Origin: Ectobius pallidus | Lineage: Eukaryota; Arthropoda; Insecta; Blattodea; Ectobiidae | Direction of reading: 5' to 3' | DNA: 64,000 bases | Assembly: GCA_964059195.1 (NCBI GenBank) | Contig: CAXKWD010000005.1 | Span: 147,341,265 to 147,405,264, forward strand | Shown: positions 40,513 to 54,300 of the stretch, piece by piece | How positions within the stretch are numbered: position 1 is the stretch's first letter | How the letters are laid out: the number at the start of each line of letters is the position of its first letter | Translations under genes and position numbers: made by a program | The notes under the pieces: generated by a model | Told to the model about the DNA's origin: nothing | What the model saw: the letters and a program-made list of their open reading frames with translations, nothing else | Database searches by the model: none

Positions 40513-43500
40513 GGTTTACAGTCTATAAGCTATACGTGTAGCATATTTCAAGTTTCTAACTAATCTGGAAGTGGACAAGCATTAATGTCAGTGAGTCAGC
40601 CGTTTTTCGGGGGCTTTTTAGGGCTAAAAATTTAAAAAATGTACTTTTTGGGATTTTCCTGAGCTTTACAGCCTAAAAGCTATACGTGTAGCATATTTCA
40701 AGTTTCTAGCTAATCTGGAAGTGAACCAACATTAATGTCAGTGAGTGAGCCCTTTTTCTGGGGCCTTTTAGGCTAAAAATTTTAAAAATGTACTTTTTGG
40801 AATTTTCCTGTAGTTTACAGCCTAAAAGCTATACATGTAGCATATTTCAAGTTTGTAGCTTATCTGGAAGTGGACAAACATTATTGTCAGTGAGTCAGCC
40901 CTTTTTCGGAAGGGGTTTTATGGCTAAGAATTAGGAAACCGTGCTTTTTGGAATTTTCCTATGGTTTACAGCCTAAAAGCTATACGTGTAGCATATTTCA
41001 AGTTTCTAGCTAATCTGGAAGTGGAAAAACATTAATATCAGTGAGTCAGCCGTTTTTCGGGGGCTTTTTAGAGCTAAAAATTAAAAATTGTACTTTTTTG
41101 GATTCTCTTGTGGTTTACAGCCTAAAAGCTATACGTGTAGCATATTTCAAGTTTGTAGCTAATTTGGAAGTGGGCAAACATTAGTGTCAGTGAGTGAGCC
41201 CTTTTCGGGTGGGTTTTAGGGCTAAAAATTTAAAAAATGTACTTCTTGGAATTTTCCTGTGGTTTGCAGCCTAAAAGCTATACGTGTAGCATATTTCAAG
41301 TTTATAGCTAATCTGGAAGTTAACAAACATTAATGTTAGTGAGTGAGCCCTTTCTCGGGGGCATTTTAGAGCTTAAAATTTTTAAAATGTACTTTTTGGA
41401 ATTTTCCTGTAGTTTACAGCCTAAAAGCTATACGTGTAGCATATTTCAAGTTTGTAGCTAATCTGGAAGAGGACAAACATTAATGTCAGTGAGTCAGCCC
41501 TTTTTCGGGAGCTTTTTAGGGCTACAAATTAAAAAATGTATTTTTTGGAATTTTCCTCTAGCCTACAGCCTGCAAGCTATACGTGTAGCATATTTCAAGT
41601 TTGTAGATAATCTGGAAGTGGACAAACATTAATGTCAGTGAGTCAGCCCTTTTTCGGGGAGTTTTTAGGGCTAAAAATTAAGAAAATGTGCTTTTTGGAA
41701 TTTTCCTGTGGTTTACAGACTAAAAGCTACACGTGTAGCATATTTCAAGTTCCTAGCTAATCTGGAAGTGAACAAACATTAATGTCAGTGATTCAGCCCT
41801 TTTTCGGGTGGTTTTTAGGCCTAAAAATTTTAAAAATGTACATTTTTGAATATTCCTGTGGTTTACAGCCTAAAAGCTATACGTGTAGCATATTTCATGT
41901 TTGTAGCTAATCTGGAAGTTGACAAACATTAATGACAGTGAGTCAGCCCTTTTTCGGGGGCTCTTTAGAGCTAAAAATTTTTAAAAAATTTACTTTTTGG
42001 AATTTTCCTGTAGTTTACAGCCTAAAAGCTATACGTGTAGCATATTTCAAGTTTGTAGCTAATCAGGAAGTGGACAAACATTAATGTCAGTGAGTCAGCC
42101 CTTTTTCGGGGCCTTTTAGGGCTAAAAATTTAAAAAATGTGCTTTTTGGAATTTTCCTGTGGTTTACAGACTAAAAGCTATACGTGTAGCATATTTCAAG
42201 TTTCTAGCTAATCTGGAAGTGGACTAACATTAATGTCAGTGAGTGAGCCCTTTTTCGGGGGGTTTTTAGGGCTAAAAATTTCAAACACGTACATTTTGCA
42301 ATTTTCCTGTGGTTTACTGCCTAAAAGCTATACGTGTAGCATATTTCAAATTTGTAGCTAATCTGGAAGAGGACAAACATTAATGTCAGTGAGTCAGCCC
42401 TTTTTCGGGGGCTTTTTAGAGCTTAAAATTAAAAAATTTACATTTTGGAATTTTCCGAGTATTTTACAGCCTGAAAGCTATACGTGTAGCATATTTCAAG
42501 TTTGTAGCTAATCTGGAAGTGGACAAACATTAATGTCAGTGAGTCAGCCCTTTTTCTGGGGGCTTTTTTGGACTAAATATTTAAAAAATTTACTTTTTGG
42601 AATTTTCCTGTGGTTTACAGCCTAAGAGCTATACCTGTAGCATATTTCAAGATTCTAGCTAATCTGGAAGTGGACTAACATTAATGTCAGTGAGTGAGCC
42701 CTTTTTCGGGGGGTTTTTAGGGCTAAAAATTTAAAACACGTACATTTTGCTATTTTCCTGTGGTTTACTGCCTAAAAGCTATACGTGTAGCATATTTCAA
42801 ATTTGTAGCTAATCTGGAAGAGGACAAATATTAATGTCAGTGAGTCAGCCCTTTTTCGGGGGCTTTTTAGGGCTTAAAATAAAAAAAATCCATTTTGGAA
42901 TTTTCCGAGTATTTTATAGCCTGAAAGCTATACGTGTAGCATATTTCAAGTTTGTAGCTAATCTGGAAGTGGACAAACATTAATGTCAGTGAGTCAGCCC
43001 TTTTTCTGGGGCTTTTTTGGACTAAATATTTAAAAAATTTACTTTTTGGAATTTTCCTGTGGTTTACAGCCTAAGAGCTATACCTGTAGCATATTTCAAG
43101 TCTCTAGCTATTCTATAAGTGAACGAACATTATTATCAGTGAGTGAGCCCTTTTTCGGGTGGTATTAAGGGCTAAAAATTTTAAAAACGTCCTTTTGGCA
43201 TTTTCCTGTTTTTTACAGCCTAAAAGCTATACGTGTAGCATATTTGAACTTTGTAGCTAATCTGGAAGTGGACAAACATTAATATCAGTGAGTGAGCTTT
43301 TTTTCGGGGGCTTCTTAGGGTTAAAAATATAAAAAATGTACTTTTTGGAATTTTCCTGTAGTTTACAGCCTAAAAGCTATACGTGTAGCATATTTCAAAT
43401 TTGTAGCTAATCTGGAAGAGGACAAACATTAATGTCAGTGAGTCAGCCCTTTTTCGGGGGCTTTTTAGGGCTTAAAATAAAAAAAATTCCATTTTGGAAT

Positions 43501-46500
43501 TTTCCGAGTATTTTACAGACTGAAAGCTATACGTGTAGCATATTTCAAGTTTGTAGCTAATCTGGAAGTGGACAAACATTAATGTCAGTGAGTCAGCCCT
43601 TTTTCTGGGGCTTTTTTGGACTAAATATTTAAAAAATTTACTTTTTGGAATTTTCCTGTGGTTTACAGCCTAAGAGCTATACCTGTAGCATATTTCAAGT
43701 CTCTAGCTATTCTATAAGTGAACGAACATTATTATCAGTGAGTGAGCCCTTTTTCGGGTGGTATTAAGGGCTAAAAATTTTAAAAACGTCCTTTTGGCAT
43801 TTTCCTGTTTTTTACAGCCTAAAAGCTATACGTGTAGCATATTTGAACTTTGTAGCTAATCTGGAAGTGGACAAACATTTATGTCAGTGAGTCAGCCCTT
43901 TTTGGGGGGCTTTTTAGGGCTAGAAATTTAAAAAATGCGCTTTTTGGAATTTTCCTGTAGTTTACAGCCTAAAAGGTATACGTGTAGCATATTTCAAGTC
44001 TCTAGCTAATCTGGAAGTGGACAAACATTAATATCAGTGAGTGAGCTTCTTTTCGGGGGCTTCTTAGGGTTAAAAATATAAAAAATGTACTTTTTGGAAT
44101 TTTCATGTAGTTTACAGCCTAAAAGCTTTACGTGTAGCATATTTCAAGTTTGTAGCTAATCTGGAAGAGGACAAACATTAATGTCAGTGAGTCAGCCCAT
44201 TTTCGGTGGCTTTCTAGGGCTGAAGATTTAAAAAATGTACTTTTTTAAATTTCCCTTTGGTTTGCAGCCTAAAAGCTATACGTGTAGCATATTTGAAGTT
44301 TCTAGCTAATCTGGAAGTGAACAAACATAAATGTCAGGGAGTGAGCCCTTTTTCGGGTGCTTTTTAGGGCTAAAAAATTTTAAAATGTACTTTTTTGGAT
44401 TTCCCTGTGGTTTACAGCCTAAAAGCTATACGTGTAGCATATTTCATGTTTGTAGCTAATCTGGAAGTTGACAAACATTAATGACAGTGAGTCAGCCCTT
44501 TTTCGGGGGCTTTTTAGAGCTAAAAATTTTAAAAAAATTTTACTTTTTGGAATTTTCCTTTAGTTTACAGCCTAAAAGCTATACGTGTAGCATATTTCAA
44601 GTTTGTAGCTAATCTGGAAGTGGACAAACATTAATGTCAGTGAGTCAGCCCTTTTTCGGGGGCTTTTTAGGGCAAAAGTTCAAAAAATGTACTTTTTGGA
44701 ATTTTCCTGAGGTTTACAGTCTAAAAGCTATACGTGTAGCATATTTCAAATTTGTAGCTAATCTGGAAGAGGACAAACATTAATGTCAGTGAGTCAGCCC
44801 TTTTTCGGGGGCTTTTTAGAGCTTAAAATAAAAAAATTTACATTTTGGAATTTTCCTGAGCTTTACAGCCTAAAAGCTATACGTGTAGCATATTTCAAGT
44901 TTGTAGCTAATCTGGAAGTGGACAAACATTAATGTCAGTGAGTCAGCCCTTTTTCGGGGCCTTTTAGGGCTAAAAATTTAAAAAATGTGCTTTTTGGAAT
45001 TTTCCTGTGGTTTACAGACTAAAAGCTATACGTGTAGCATATTTCAAGTTTCTAGCTAATCTGGAAGTGGACTAACATTAATGTCAGTGAGTGAGCCCTT
45101 TTTCGGGGGGTTTTTAGGGCTAAAAATTTCAAACACGTACATTTTGCTATTTTCCTGTGGTTTACTGCCTAAAAGCTATACGTGTAGCATATTTCAAATT
45201 TGTAGCTAATCTGGAAGAGGACAAACATTAATGTCAGTGAGTCAGCCCTTTTTCGGGGGCTTTTTAGGGCTTAAAATAAAAAAATTTACATTTTGGAATT
45301 TTCAGAGTATTTTACAGCCTGAAAGCTATACGTGTAGCATATTTCAAGTTTGTAGCTAATCTGGAAGTGGACAAACATTAATGTCAGTGAGTCAGCCCTT
45401 TTTCTGGGGCTTTTTTGGACTAAATATTTAAAAAATTTACTTTTTGGAATTTACCTGTGGTTTACAGCCTAAGAGCTATTCCTGTAGCATATTTCAAGTT
45501 TCTAGCTATTCTATAAGTGAACGAACATTATTATCAGTGAGTGAGCCCTTTTTCGGGTGGTATTAAGGGCTAAAAATTTTAAAAACGTCCTTTTGGAATT
45601 TTCCTGTTTTTTACAGCCTAAAAGCTATACGTGTAGCATATTTGAAGTTTGTAGCTAATCTGGAAGTGGACAAACATTTATGTCAGTGAGTCATCCCTTT
45701 TTTGGGTTCTTTTTAGGGCTAAAAATTTAAAAAACGCACTTTTTGGAATTTTCCTGTAGTTTACAGCCTAAAAGGTATACGTGTAGCATATTTCAAGTCT
45801 CTAGCTAATCTGGAAGTGGACAAACATTAATATCAGTGAGTGAGCTTTTTTTCGGGGGCTTCTTAGGGCTAAAAATATAAAAAATGTACTTTTTGTAATT
45901 TTCCTGTAGTTTACAGCCTAAAAGCTATACGTGTAGCATATTTCAAGTTTGTAGCTAATCTGGAAGAGGACAAACATTAATGTCAGTGAGTCAGCCCATT
46001 TTCGGTGGTTTTCTAGGGCTAAAGATTTAAAAAATGTACTTTTTTTAATTTCCCTGTGGTTTGCAGCCTAAAAGCTATACGTGTAGCATATTTCAAGTTT
46101 CTAGCTAATCTGGAAGTGAACAAACATAAATGTCAGGGAGTGAGCCCTTTTTCGGGTGGTTTTTAGGTCTAAAAAATTTTAAAATGTACTTTTTTGGAAT
46201 TTCCCTGTGGTTTACAGCCTAAATCTATACGTGTAGCATATTTCAAGTTTCTAGCTAATCTGGAAGTGAACAAACATTGATGTCAGTGAGTCAGCCCTTT
46301 TTCGGGTGGTTTTTAGGTCTAAAAATTTTAAAAATGTACATTTTTGAATATTCCTGTGGTTTACAGCCTAAATCTATACGTTTAGCATATTTCATGTTTG
46401 TAGCTAATCTGGAAGTTGACAAACATTAATGACAGTGAGTCAGTCCTTTTTCGGGGGCTTTTTAGAGCTAAAAATTTAAAAAAATTTACTTTTTGGAATT

Positions 46501-46970
46501 TTCCTGTAGTTTACAGCCTAAAAGCTATACGTGTAGCATATTTCAAGTTTGTAGCTAATCTGGAAGTGGACAAACATTAATGTCAGTGAGTCAGCCCTTT
46601 TCGGGGGCTTTTTAGGGCTAAAGTTCAAAAAATGTACTTTTTGGAATTTTCCTGAGGTTTACAGTCTATAAGCTATACGTGTAGCATATTTCAAGTTTCT
46701 AACTAATCTGGAAGTGGACAAGCATTAATGTCAGTGAGTCAGCCGTTTTTCGGGGGCTTTTTAGGGCTAAAAATTTAAAAAATGTACTTTTTGGGATTTT
46801 CCTGAGCTTTACAGCCTAAAAGCTATACGTGTAGCATATTTCAAGTTTCTAGCTAATCTGGAAGTGAACCAACATTAATGTCAGTGAGTGAGCCCTTTTT
46901 CTGGGGCCTTTTAGGCTAAAAATTTTAAAAATGTACTTTTTGGAATTTTCCTGTAGTTTACAGCCTAAAA
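40513..46970 (+). repeat. 41-monomer HOR unit, rearranged copy E3
   Basis: This starts like E2 to about 41750. It then switches through TTCCTAGCTAATC into the GTGATTCAGCCC monomer (41790), a subtype later seen at 49581 and 53928. A further join near 43260 skips from TTTGAACTTTGTAGC to the CATTAATATCAGTG subtype. From about 43390 on, the order again follows E2. The marker spacing from 40907 to 47050 is 6143 bp. Confidence 0.78.
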
Positions 46971-49900
46971 GCTATACATGTAGCATATTTCAAGTTTGTA
47001 GCTTATCTGGAAGTGGACAAACATTATTGTCAGTGAGTCAGCCCTTTTTCGGAAGGGGTTTTATGGCTAAGAATTAGGAAACCGTGCTTTTTGGAATTTT
47101 CCTATGGTTTACAGCCTAAAAGCTATACGTGTAGCATATTTCAAGTTTCTAGCTAATCTGGAAGTGGAAAAACATTAATATCAGTGAGTCAGCCGTTTTT
47201 CGGGGGCTTTTTAGGGCTAAAAATTAAAAATTGTACTTTTTTGGATTCTCTTGTGGTTTACAGCCTAAAAGCTATACGTGTAGCATATTTCAAGTTTGTA
47301 GCTAATTTGGAAGTGGGCAAACATTAGTGTCAGTGAGAGAGCCCTTTTCGGGTGGGTTTTAGGGCTAAAAATTTAAAAAATGTACTTCTTGGAATTTTCC
47401 TGTGGTTTGCAGCCTAAAAGCTATACGTGTAGCATATTTCAAGTTTATAGCTAATCTGGAAGTTAACAAACATTAATGTTAGTGAGTGAGCCCTTTCTCG
47501 GGGGCATTTTAGAGCTTAAAATTTTTAAAATGTACTTTTTGGAATTTTCCTGTAGTTTACAGCCTAAAAGCTATACGTGTAGCATATTTCAAGTTTGTAG
47601 CTAATCTGGAAGAGGACAAACATTAATGTCAGTGAGTCAGCCCTTTTTCGGGAGCTTTTTAGGGCTACAAATTAAAAAATGTATTTTTTGGAATTTTCCT
47701 CTAGCCTACAGCCTGCAAGCTATACGTGTAGCATATTTCAAGTTTGTAGATAATCTGGAAGTGGACAAACATTAATGTCAGTGAGTCAGCCCTTTTTCGG
47801 GGAGTTTTTAGGGCTAAAAATTAAGAAAATGTGCTTTTTGGAATTTTCCTGTGGTTTACAGACTAAAAGCTATACGTGTAGCATATTTCAAGTTTCTAGC
47901 TAATCTGGAAGTGGACTAACATTAATGTCAGTGAGTGAGCCCTTTTTCGGGGGGTTTTTAGGGCTAAAAATTTCAAACACGTACATTTTGCTATTTTCCT
48001 GTGGTTTACTGCCTAAAAGCTATACGTGTAGCATATTTCAAATTTGTAGCTAATCTGGAAGAGGACAAACATTAATGTCAGTGAGTCAGCCCTTTTTCGG
48101 GGGCTTTTTAGAGCTTAAAATAAAAAAATTTACATTTTGGAATTTTCCGAGTATTTTACAGCCTGAAAGCTATACGTGTAGCATATTTCAAGTTTGTAGC
48201 TAATCTGGAAGTGGACAAACATTAATGTCAGTGAGTCAGCCCTTTTTCTGGGGGCTTTTTTGGACTAAATATTTAAAAAATTTACTTTTTGGAATTTTCC
48301 TGTGGTTTACAGCCTAAGAGCTATACCTGTAGCATATTTCAAGATTCTAGCTAATCTGGAAGTGGACTAACATTAATGTCAGTGAGTGAGCCCTTTTTCG
48401 GGGGGTTTTTAGGGCTAAAAATTTAAAACACGTACATTTTGCTATTTTCCTGTGGTTTACTGCCTAAAAGCTATACGTGTAGCATATTTCAAATTTGTAG
48501 CTAATCTGGAAGAGGACAAACATTAATGTCAGTGAGTCAGCCCTTTTTCGGGGGCTTTTTAGGGCTTAAAATAAAAAAAATTCCATTTTGGAATTTTCCG
48601 AGTATTTTACAGCCTGAAAGCTATACGTGTAGCATATTTCAAGTTTGTAGCTAATCTGGAAGTGGACAAACATTAATGTCAGTGAGTCAGCCCTTTTTCT
48701 GGGGCTTTTTTGGACTAAATATTTAAAAAATTTACTTTTTGGAATTTTCCTGTGGTTTACAGCCTAAGAGCTATACCTGTAGCATATTTCAAGTCTCTAG
48801 CTATTCTATAAGTGAACGAACATTATTATCAGTGAGTGAGCCCTTTTTCGGGTGGTATTAAGGGCTAAAAATTTTAAAAACGTCCTTTTGGCATTTTCCT
48901 GTTTTTTACAGCCTAAAAGCTATACGTGTAGCATATTTGAACTTTGTAGCTAATCTGGAAGTGGACAAACATTTATGTCAGTGAGTCAGCCCTTTTGGGG
49001 GGCTTTTTAGGGCTAGAAATTTAAAAAATGCGCTTTTTGGAATTTTCCTGTAGTTTACAGCCTAAGAGGTATACGTGTGGCATATTTCAAGTCTCTAGCT
49101 AATCTGGAAGTGGACAAACATTAATATCAGTGAGTGAGCTTTTTTTCGGGGGCTTCTTAGGGTTAAAAATATAAAAAATGTACTTTTTGGAATTTTCCTG
49201 TAGTTTACAGCCTAAAAGCTTTACGTGTAGCATATTTCAAGTTTGTAGCTAATCTGGAAGAGGACAAACATTAATGTCAGTGAGTCAGCCCATTTTCGGT
49301 GGCTTTCTAGGGCTGAAGATTTAAAAAATGTACTTTTTTAATTTCCCTGTGGTTTGCAGCCTAAAAGCTATACGTGTAGCATATTTGAAGTTTCTAGCTA
49401 ATCTGGAAGTGAACAAACATAAATGTCAGGGAGTGAGCCCTTTTTCGGGTGCTTTTTAGGGCTAAAAAATTTTAAAATGTACTTTTTTGGAATTTCCCTG
49501 TGGTTTACAGCCTAAATCTATACGTGTAGCATATTTCAAGTTTCTAGCTAATCTGGAAGTGAACAAACATTAATGTCAGTGATTCAGCCCTTTTTCGGGT
49601 GGTTTTTAGGCCTAAAAATTTTAAAAATGTACATTTTTGAATATTCCTGTGGTTTACAGCCTAAAAGCTATACGTGTAGCATATTTCATGTTTGTAGCTA
49701 ATCTGGAAGTTGACAAACATTAATGACAGTGAGTCAGCCCTTTTTCGGGGGCTTTTTAGAGCTAAAAATTTTTAAAAAATTTACTTTTTGGAATTTTCCT
49801 GTAGTTTACAGCCTAAAAGCTATACGTGTAGCATATTTCAAGTTTGTAGCTAATCTGGAAGTGGACAAACATTAATGTCAGTGAGTCAGCCCTTTTTCGG

Positions 49901-51317
49901 GGCCTTTTAGGGCTAAAAATTTAAAAAATGTGCTTTTTGGAATTTTCCTGTGGTTTACAGACTAAAAGCTATACGTGTAGCATATTTCAAGTTTCTAGCT
50001 AATCTGGAAGTGGACTAACATTAATGTCAGTGAGTGAGCCCCTTTTTCGGGGGGTTTTTAGGGCTAAAAATTTCAAACACGTACATTTTGCTATTTTCCT
50101 GTGGTTTACTGCCTAAAAGCTATACGTGTAGCATATTTCAAATTTGTAGCTAATCTGGAAGAGGACAAACATTAATGTCAGTGAGTCAGCCCTTTTTCGG
50201 GGGCTTTTTAGAGCTTAAAATAAAAAAATTTACATTTTGGAATTTTCCGAGTATTTTACAGCCTGAAAGCTATACGTGTAGCATATTTCAAGTTTGTAGC
50301 TAATCTGGAAGTGGACAAACATTAATGTCAGTGAGTCAGCCCTTTTTCTGGGGGCTTTTTTGGACTAAATATTTAAAAAATTTACTTTTTGGAATTTTCC
50401 TGTGGTTTACAGCCTAAGAGCTATACCTGTAGCATATTTCAAGATTCTAGCTAATCTGGAAGTGGACTAACATTAATGTCAGTGAGTGAGCCCTTTTTCG
50501 GGGGGTTTTTAGGGCTAAAAATTTAAAACACGTACATTTTGCTATTTTCCTGTGGTTTACTGCCTAAAAGCTATACGTGTAGCATATTTCAAATTTGTAG
50601 CTAATCTGGAAGAGGACAAACATTAATGTCAGTGAGTCAGCCCTTTTTCGGGGGCTTTTTAGGGCTTAAAATAAAAAAATTCCATTTTGGAATTTTCCGA
50701 GTATTTTATAGCCTGAAAGCTATACGTGTAGCATATTTCAAGTTTGTAGCTAATCTGGAAGTGGACAAACATTAATGTCAGTGAGTCAGCCCTTTTTCTG
50801 GGGCTTTTTTGGACTAAATATTTAAAAAATTTACTTTTTGGAATTTTCCTGTGGTTTACAGCCTAAGAGCTATACCTGTAGCATATTTCAAGTCTCTAGC
50901 TATTCTATAAGTGAACGAACATTATTATCAGTGAGTGAGCCCTTTTTCGGGTGGTATTAAGGGCTAAAAATTTTAAAAACGTCCTTTTTTCATTTTCCTG
51001 TTTTTTACAGCCTAAAAGCTATACGTGTAGCATATTTGAACTTTGTAGCTAATCTGGAAGTGGACAAACATTTATGTCAGTGAGTCAGCCCTTTTTGGGG
51101 GGCTTTTTAGGGCTAGAAATTTAAAAAATGCGCTTTTTGGAATTTTCCTGTAGTTTACAGCCTAAAAGGTATACGTGTAGCATATTTCAAGTCTCTAGCT
51201 AATCTGGAAGTGGACAAACATTAATATCAGTGAGTGAGCTTCTTTTCGGGGGCTTCTTAGGGTTAAAAATATAAAAAATGTACTTTTTGGAATTTTCCTG
51301 TAGTTTACAGCCTAAAA
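46971..51317 (+). repeat. 4347-bp recent tandem duplication, unit 1 (29 monomers)
   Basis: This is followed directly by a second copy at a constant offset of 4347 bp. Private variants shared by both copies include GTGAGAGAGCCC, CCTAAGAGGTATACGTGTGG (near 49060/53407), the extra C in GAGCCCCTTTTTCGG (near 50037/54384), CGTCCTTTTTTCATT (near 50980/55327) and GAGCTTCTTTTCGG. Homopolymer lengths also agree where compared. No length difference was found, so the duplication is either very recent or an assembly effect. Confidence 0.93.
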
Positions 51318-54300
51318 GCTATACATGTAGCATATTTCAAGTTTGTAGCTTATCTGGAAGTGGACAAACATTATTGTCAGTGAGTCAGCCCTTTTTCGGA
51401 AGGGGTTTTATGGCTAAGAATTAGGAAACCGTGCTTTTTGGAATTTTCCTATGGTTTACAGCCTAAAAGCTATACGTGTAGCATATTTCAAGTTTCTAGC
51501 TAATCTGGAAGTGGAAAAACATTAATATCAGTGAGTCAGCCGTTTTTCGGGGGCTTTTTAGGGCTAAAAATTAAAAATTGTACTTTTTTGGATTCTCTTG
51601 TGGTTTACAGCCTAAAAGCTATACGTGTAGCATATTTCAAGTTTGTAGCTAATTTGGAAGTGGGCAAACATTAGTGTCAGTGAGAGAGCCCTTTTCGGGT
51701 GGGTTTTAGGGCTAAAAATTTAAAAAATGTACTTCTTGGAATTTTCCTGTGGTTTGCAGCCTAAAAGCTATACGTGTAGCATATTTCAAGTTTATAGCTA
51801 ATCTGGAAGTTAACAAACATTAATGTTAGTGAGTGAGCCCTTTCTCGGGGGCATTTTAGAGCTTAAAATTTTTAAAATGTACTTTTTGGAATTTTCCTGT
51901 AGTTTACAGCCTAAAAGCTATACGTGTAGCATATTTCAAGTTTGTAGCTAATCTGGAAGAGGACAAACATTAATGTCAGTGAGTCAGCCCTTTTTCGGGA
52001 GCTTTTTAGGGCTACAAATTAAAAAATGTATTTTTTGGAATTTTCCTCTAGCCTACAGCCTGCAAGCTATACGTGTAGCATATTTCAAGTTTGTAGATAA
52101 TCTGGAAGTGGACAAACATTAATGTCAGTGAGTCAGCCCTTTTTCGGGGAGTTTTTAGGGCTAAAAATTAAGAAAATGTGCTTTTTGGAATTTTCCTGTG
52201 GTTTACAGACTAAAAGCTATACGTGTAGCATATTTCAAGTTTCTAGCTAATCTGGAAGTGGACTAACATTAATGTCAGTGAGTGAGCCCTTTTTCGGGGG
52301 GTTTTTAGGGCTAAAAATTTCAAACACGTACATTTTGCTATTTTCCTGTGGTTTACTGCCTAAAAGCTATACGTGTAGCATATTTCAAATTTGTAGCTAA
52401 TCTGGAAGAGGACAAACATTAATGTCAGTGAGTCAGCCCTTTTTCGGGGGCTTTTTAGAGCTTAAAATAAAAAAATTTACATTTTGGAATTTTCCGAGTA
52501 TTTTACAGCCTGAAAGCTATACGTGTAGCATATTTCAAGTTTGTAGCTAATCTGGAAGTGGACAAACATTAATGTCAGTGAGTCAGCCCTTTTTCTGGGG
52601 GCTTTTTTGGACTAAATATTTAAAAAATTTACTTTTTGGAATTTTCCTGTGGTTTACAGCCTAAGAGCTATACCTGTAGCATATTTCAAGATTCTAGCTA
52701 ATCTGGAAGTGGACTAACATTAATGTCAGTGAGTGAGCCCTTTTTCGGGGGGTTTTTAGGGCTAAAAATTTAAAACACGTACATTTTGCTATTTTCCTGT
52801 GGTTTACTGCCTAAAAGCTATACGTGTAGCATATTTCAAATTTGTAGCTAATCTGGAAGAGGACAAACATTAATGTCAGTGAGTCAGCCCTTTTTCGGGG
52901 GCTTTTTAGGGCTTAAAATAAAAAAAATTCCATTTTGGAATTTTCCGAGTATTTTACAGCCTGAAAGCTATACGTGTAGCATATTTCAAGTTTGTAGCTA
53001 ATCTGGAAGTGGACAAACATTAATGTCAGTGAGTCAGCCCTTTTTCTGGGGCTTTTTTGGACTAAATATTTAAAAAATTTACTTTTTGGAATTTTCCTGT
53101 GGTTTACAGCCTAAGAGCTATACCTGTAGCATATTTCAAGTCTCTAGCTATTCTATAAGTGAACGAACATTATTATCAGTGAGTGAGCCCTTTTTCGGGT
53201 GGTATTAAGGGCTAAAAATTTTAAAAACGTCCTTTTGGCATTTTCCTGTTTTTTACAGCCTAAAAGCTATACGTGTAGCATATTTGAACTTTGTAGCTAA
53301 TCTGGAAGTGGACAAACATTTATGTCAGTGAGTCAGCCCTTTTGGGGGGCTTTTTAGGGCTAGAAATTTAAAAAATGCGCTTTTTGGAATTTTCCTGTAG
53401 TTTACAGCCTAAGAGGTATACGTGTGGCATATTTCAAGTCTCTAGCTAATCTGGAAGTGGACAAACATTAATATCAGTGAGTGAGCTTTTTTTCGGGGGC
53501 TTCTTAGGGTTAAAAATATAAAAAATGTACTTTTTGGAATTTTCCTGTAGTTTACAGCCTAAAAGCTTTACGTGTAGCATATTTCAAGTTTGTAGCTAAT
53601 CTGGAAGAGGACAAACATTAATGTCAGTGAGTCAGCCCATTTTCGGTGGCTTTCTAGGGCTGAAGATTTAAAAAATGTACTTTTTTAATTTCCCTGTGGT
53701 TTGCAGCCTAAAAGCTATACGTGTAGCATATTTGAAGTTTCTAGCTAATCTGGAAGTGAACAAACATAAATGTCAGGGAGTGAGCCCTTTTTCGGGTGCT
53801 TTTTAGGGCTAAAAAATTTTAAAATGTACTTTTTTGGAATTTCCCTGTGGTTTACAGCCTAAATCTATACGTGTAGCATATTTCAAGTTTCTAGCTAATC
53901 TGGAAGTGAACAAACATTAATGTCAGTGATTCAGCCCTTTTTCGGGTGGTTTTTAGGCCTAAAAATTTTAAAAATGTACATTTTTGAATATTCCTGTGGT
54001 TTACAGCCTAAAAGCTATACGTGTAGCATATTTCATGTTTGTAGCTAATCTGGAAGTTGACAAACATTAATGACAGTGAGTCAGCCCTTTTTCGGGGGCT
54101 TTTTAGAGCTAAAAATTTTTAAAAAATTTACTTTTTGGAATTTTCCTGTAGTTTACAGCCTAAAAGCTATACGTGTAGCATATTTCAAGTTTGTAGCTAA
54201 TCTGGAAGTGGACAAACATTAATGTCAGTGAGTCAGCCCTTTTTCGGGGCCTTTTAGGGCTAAAAATTTAAAAAATGTGCTTTTTGGAATTTTCCTGTGG

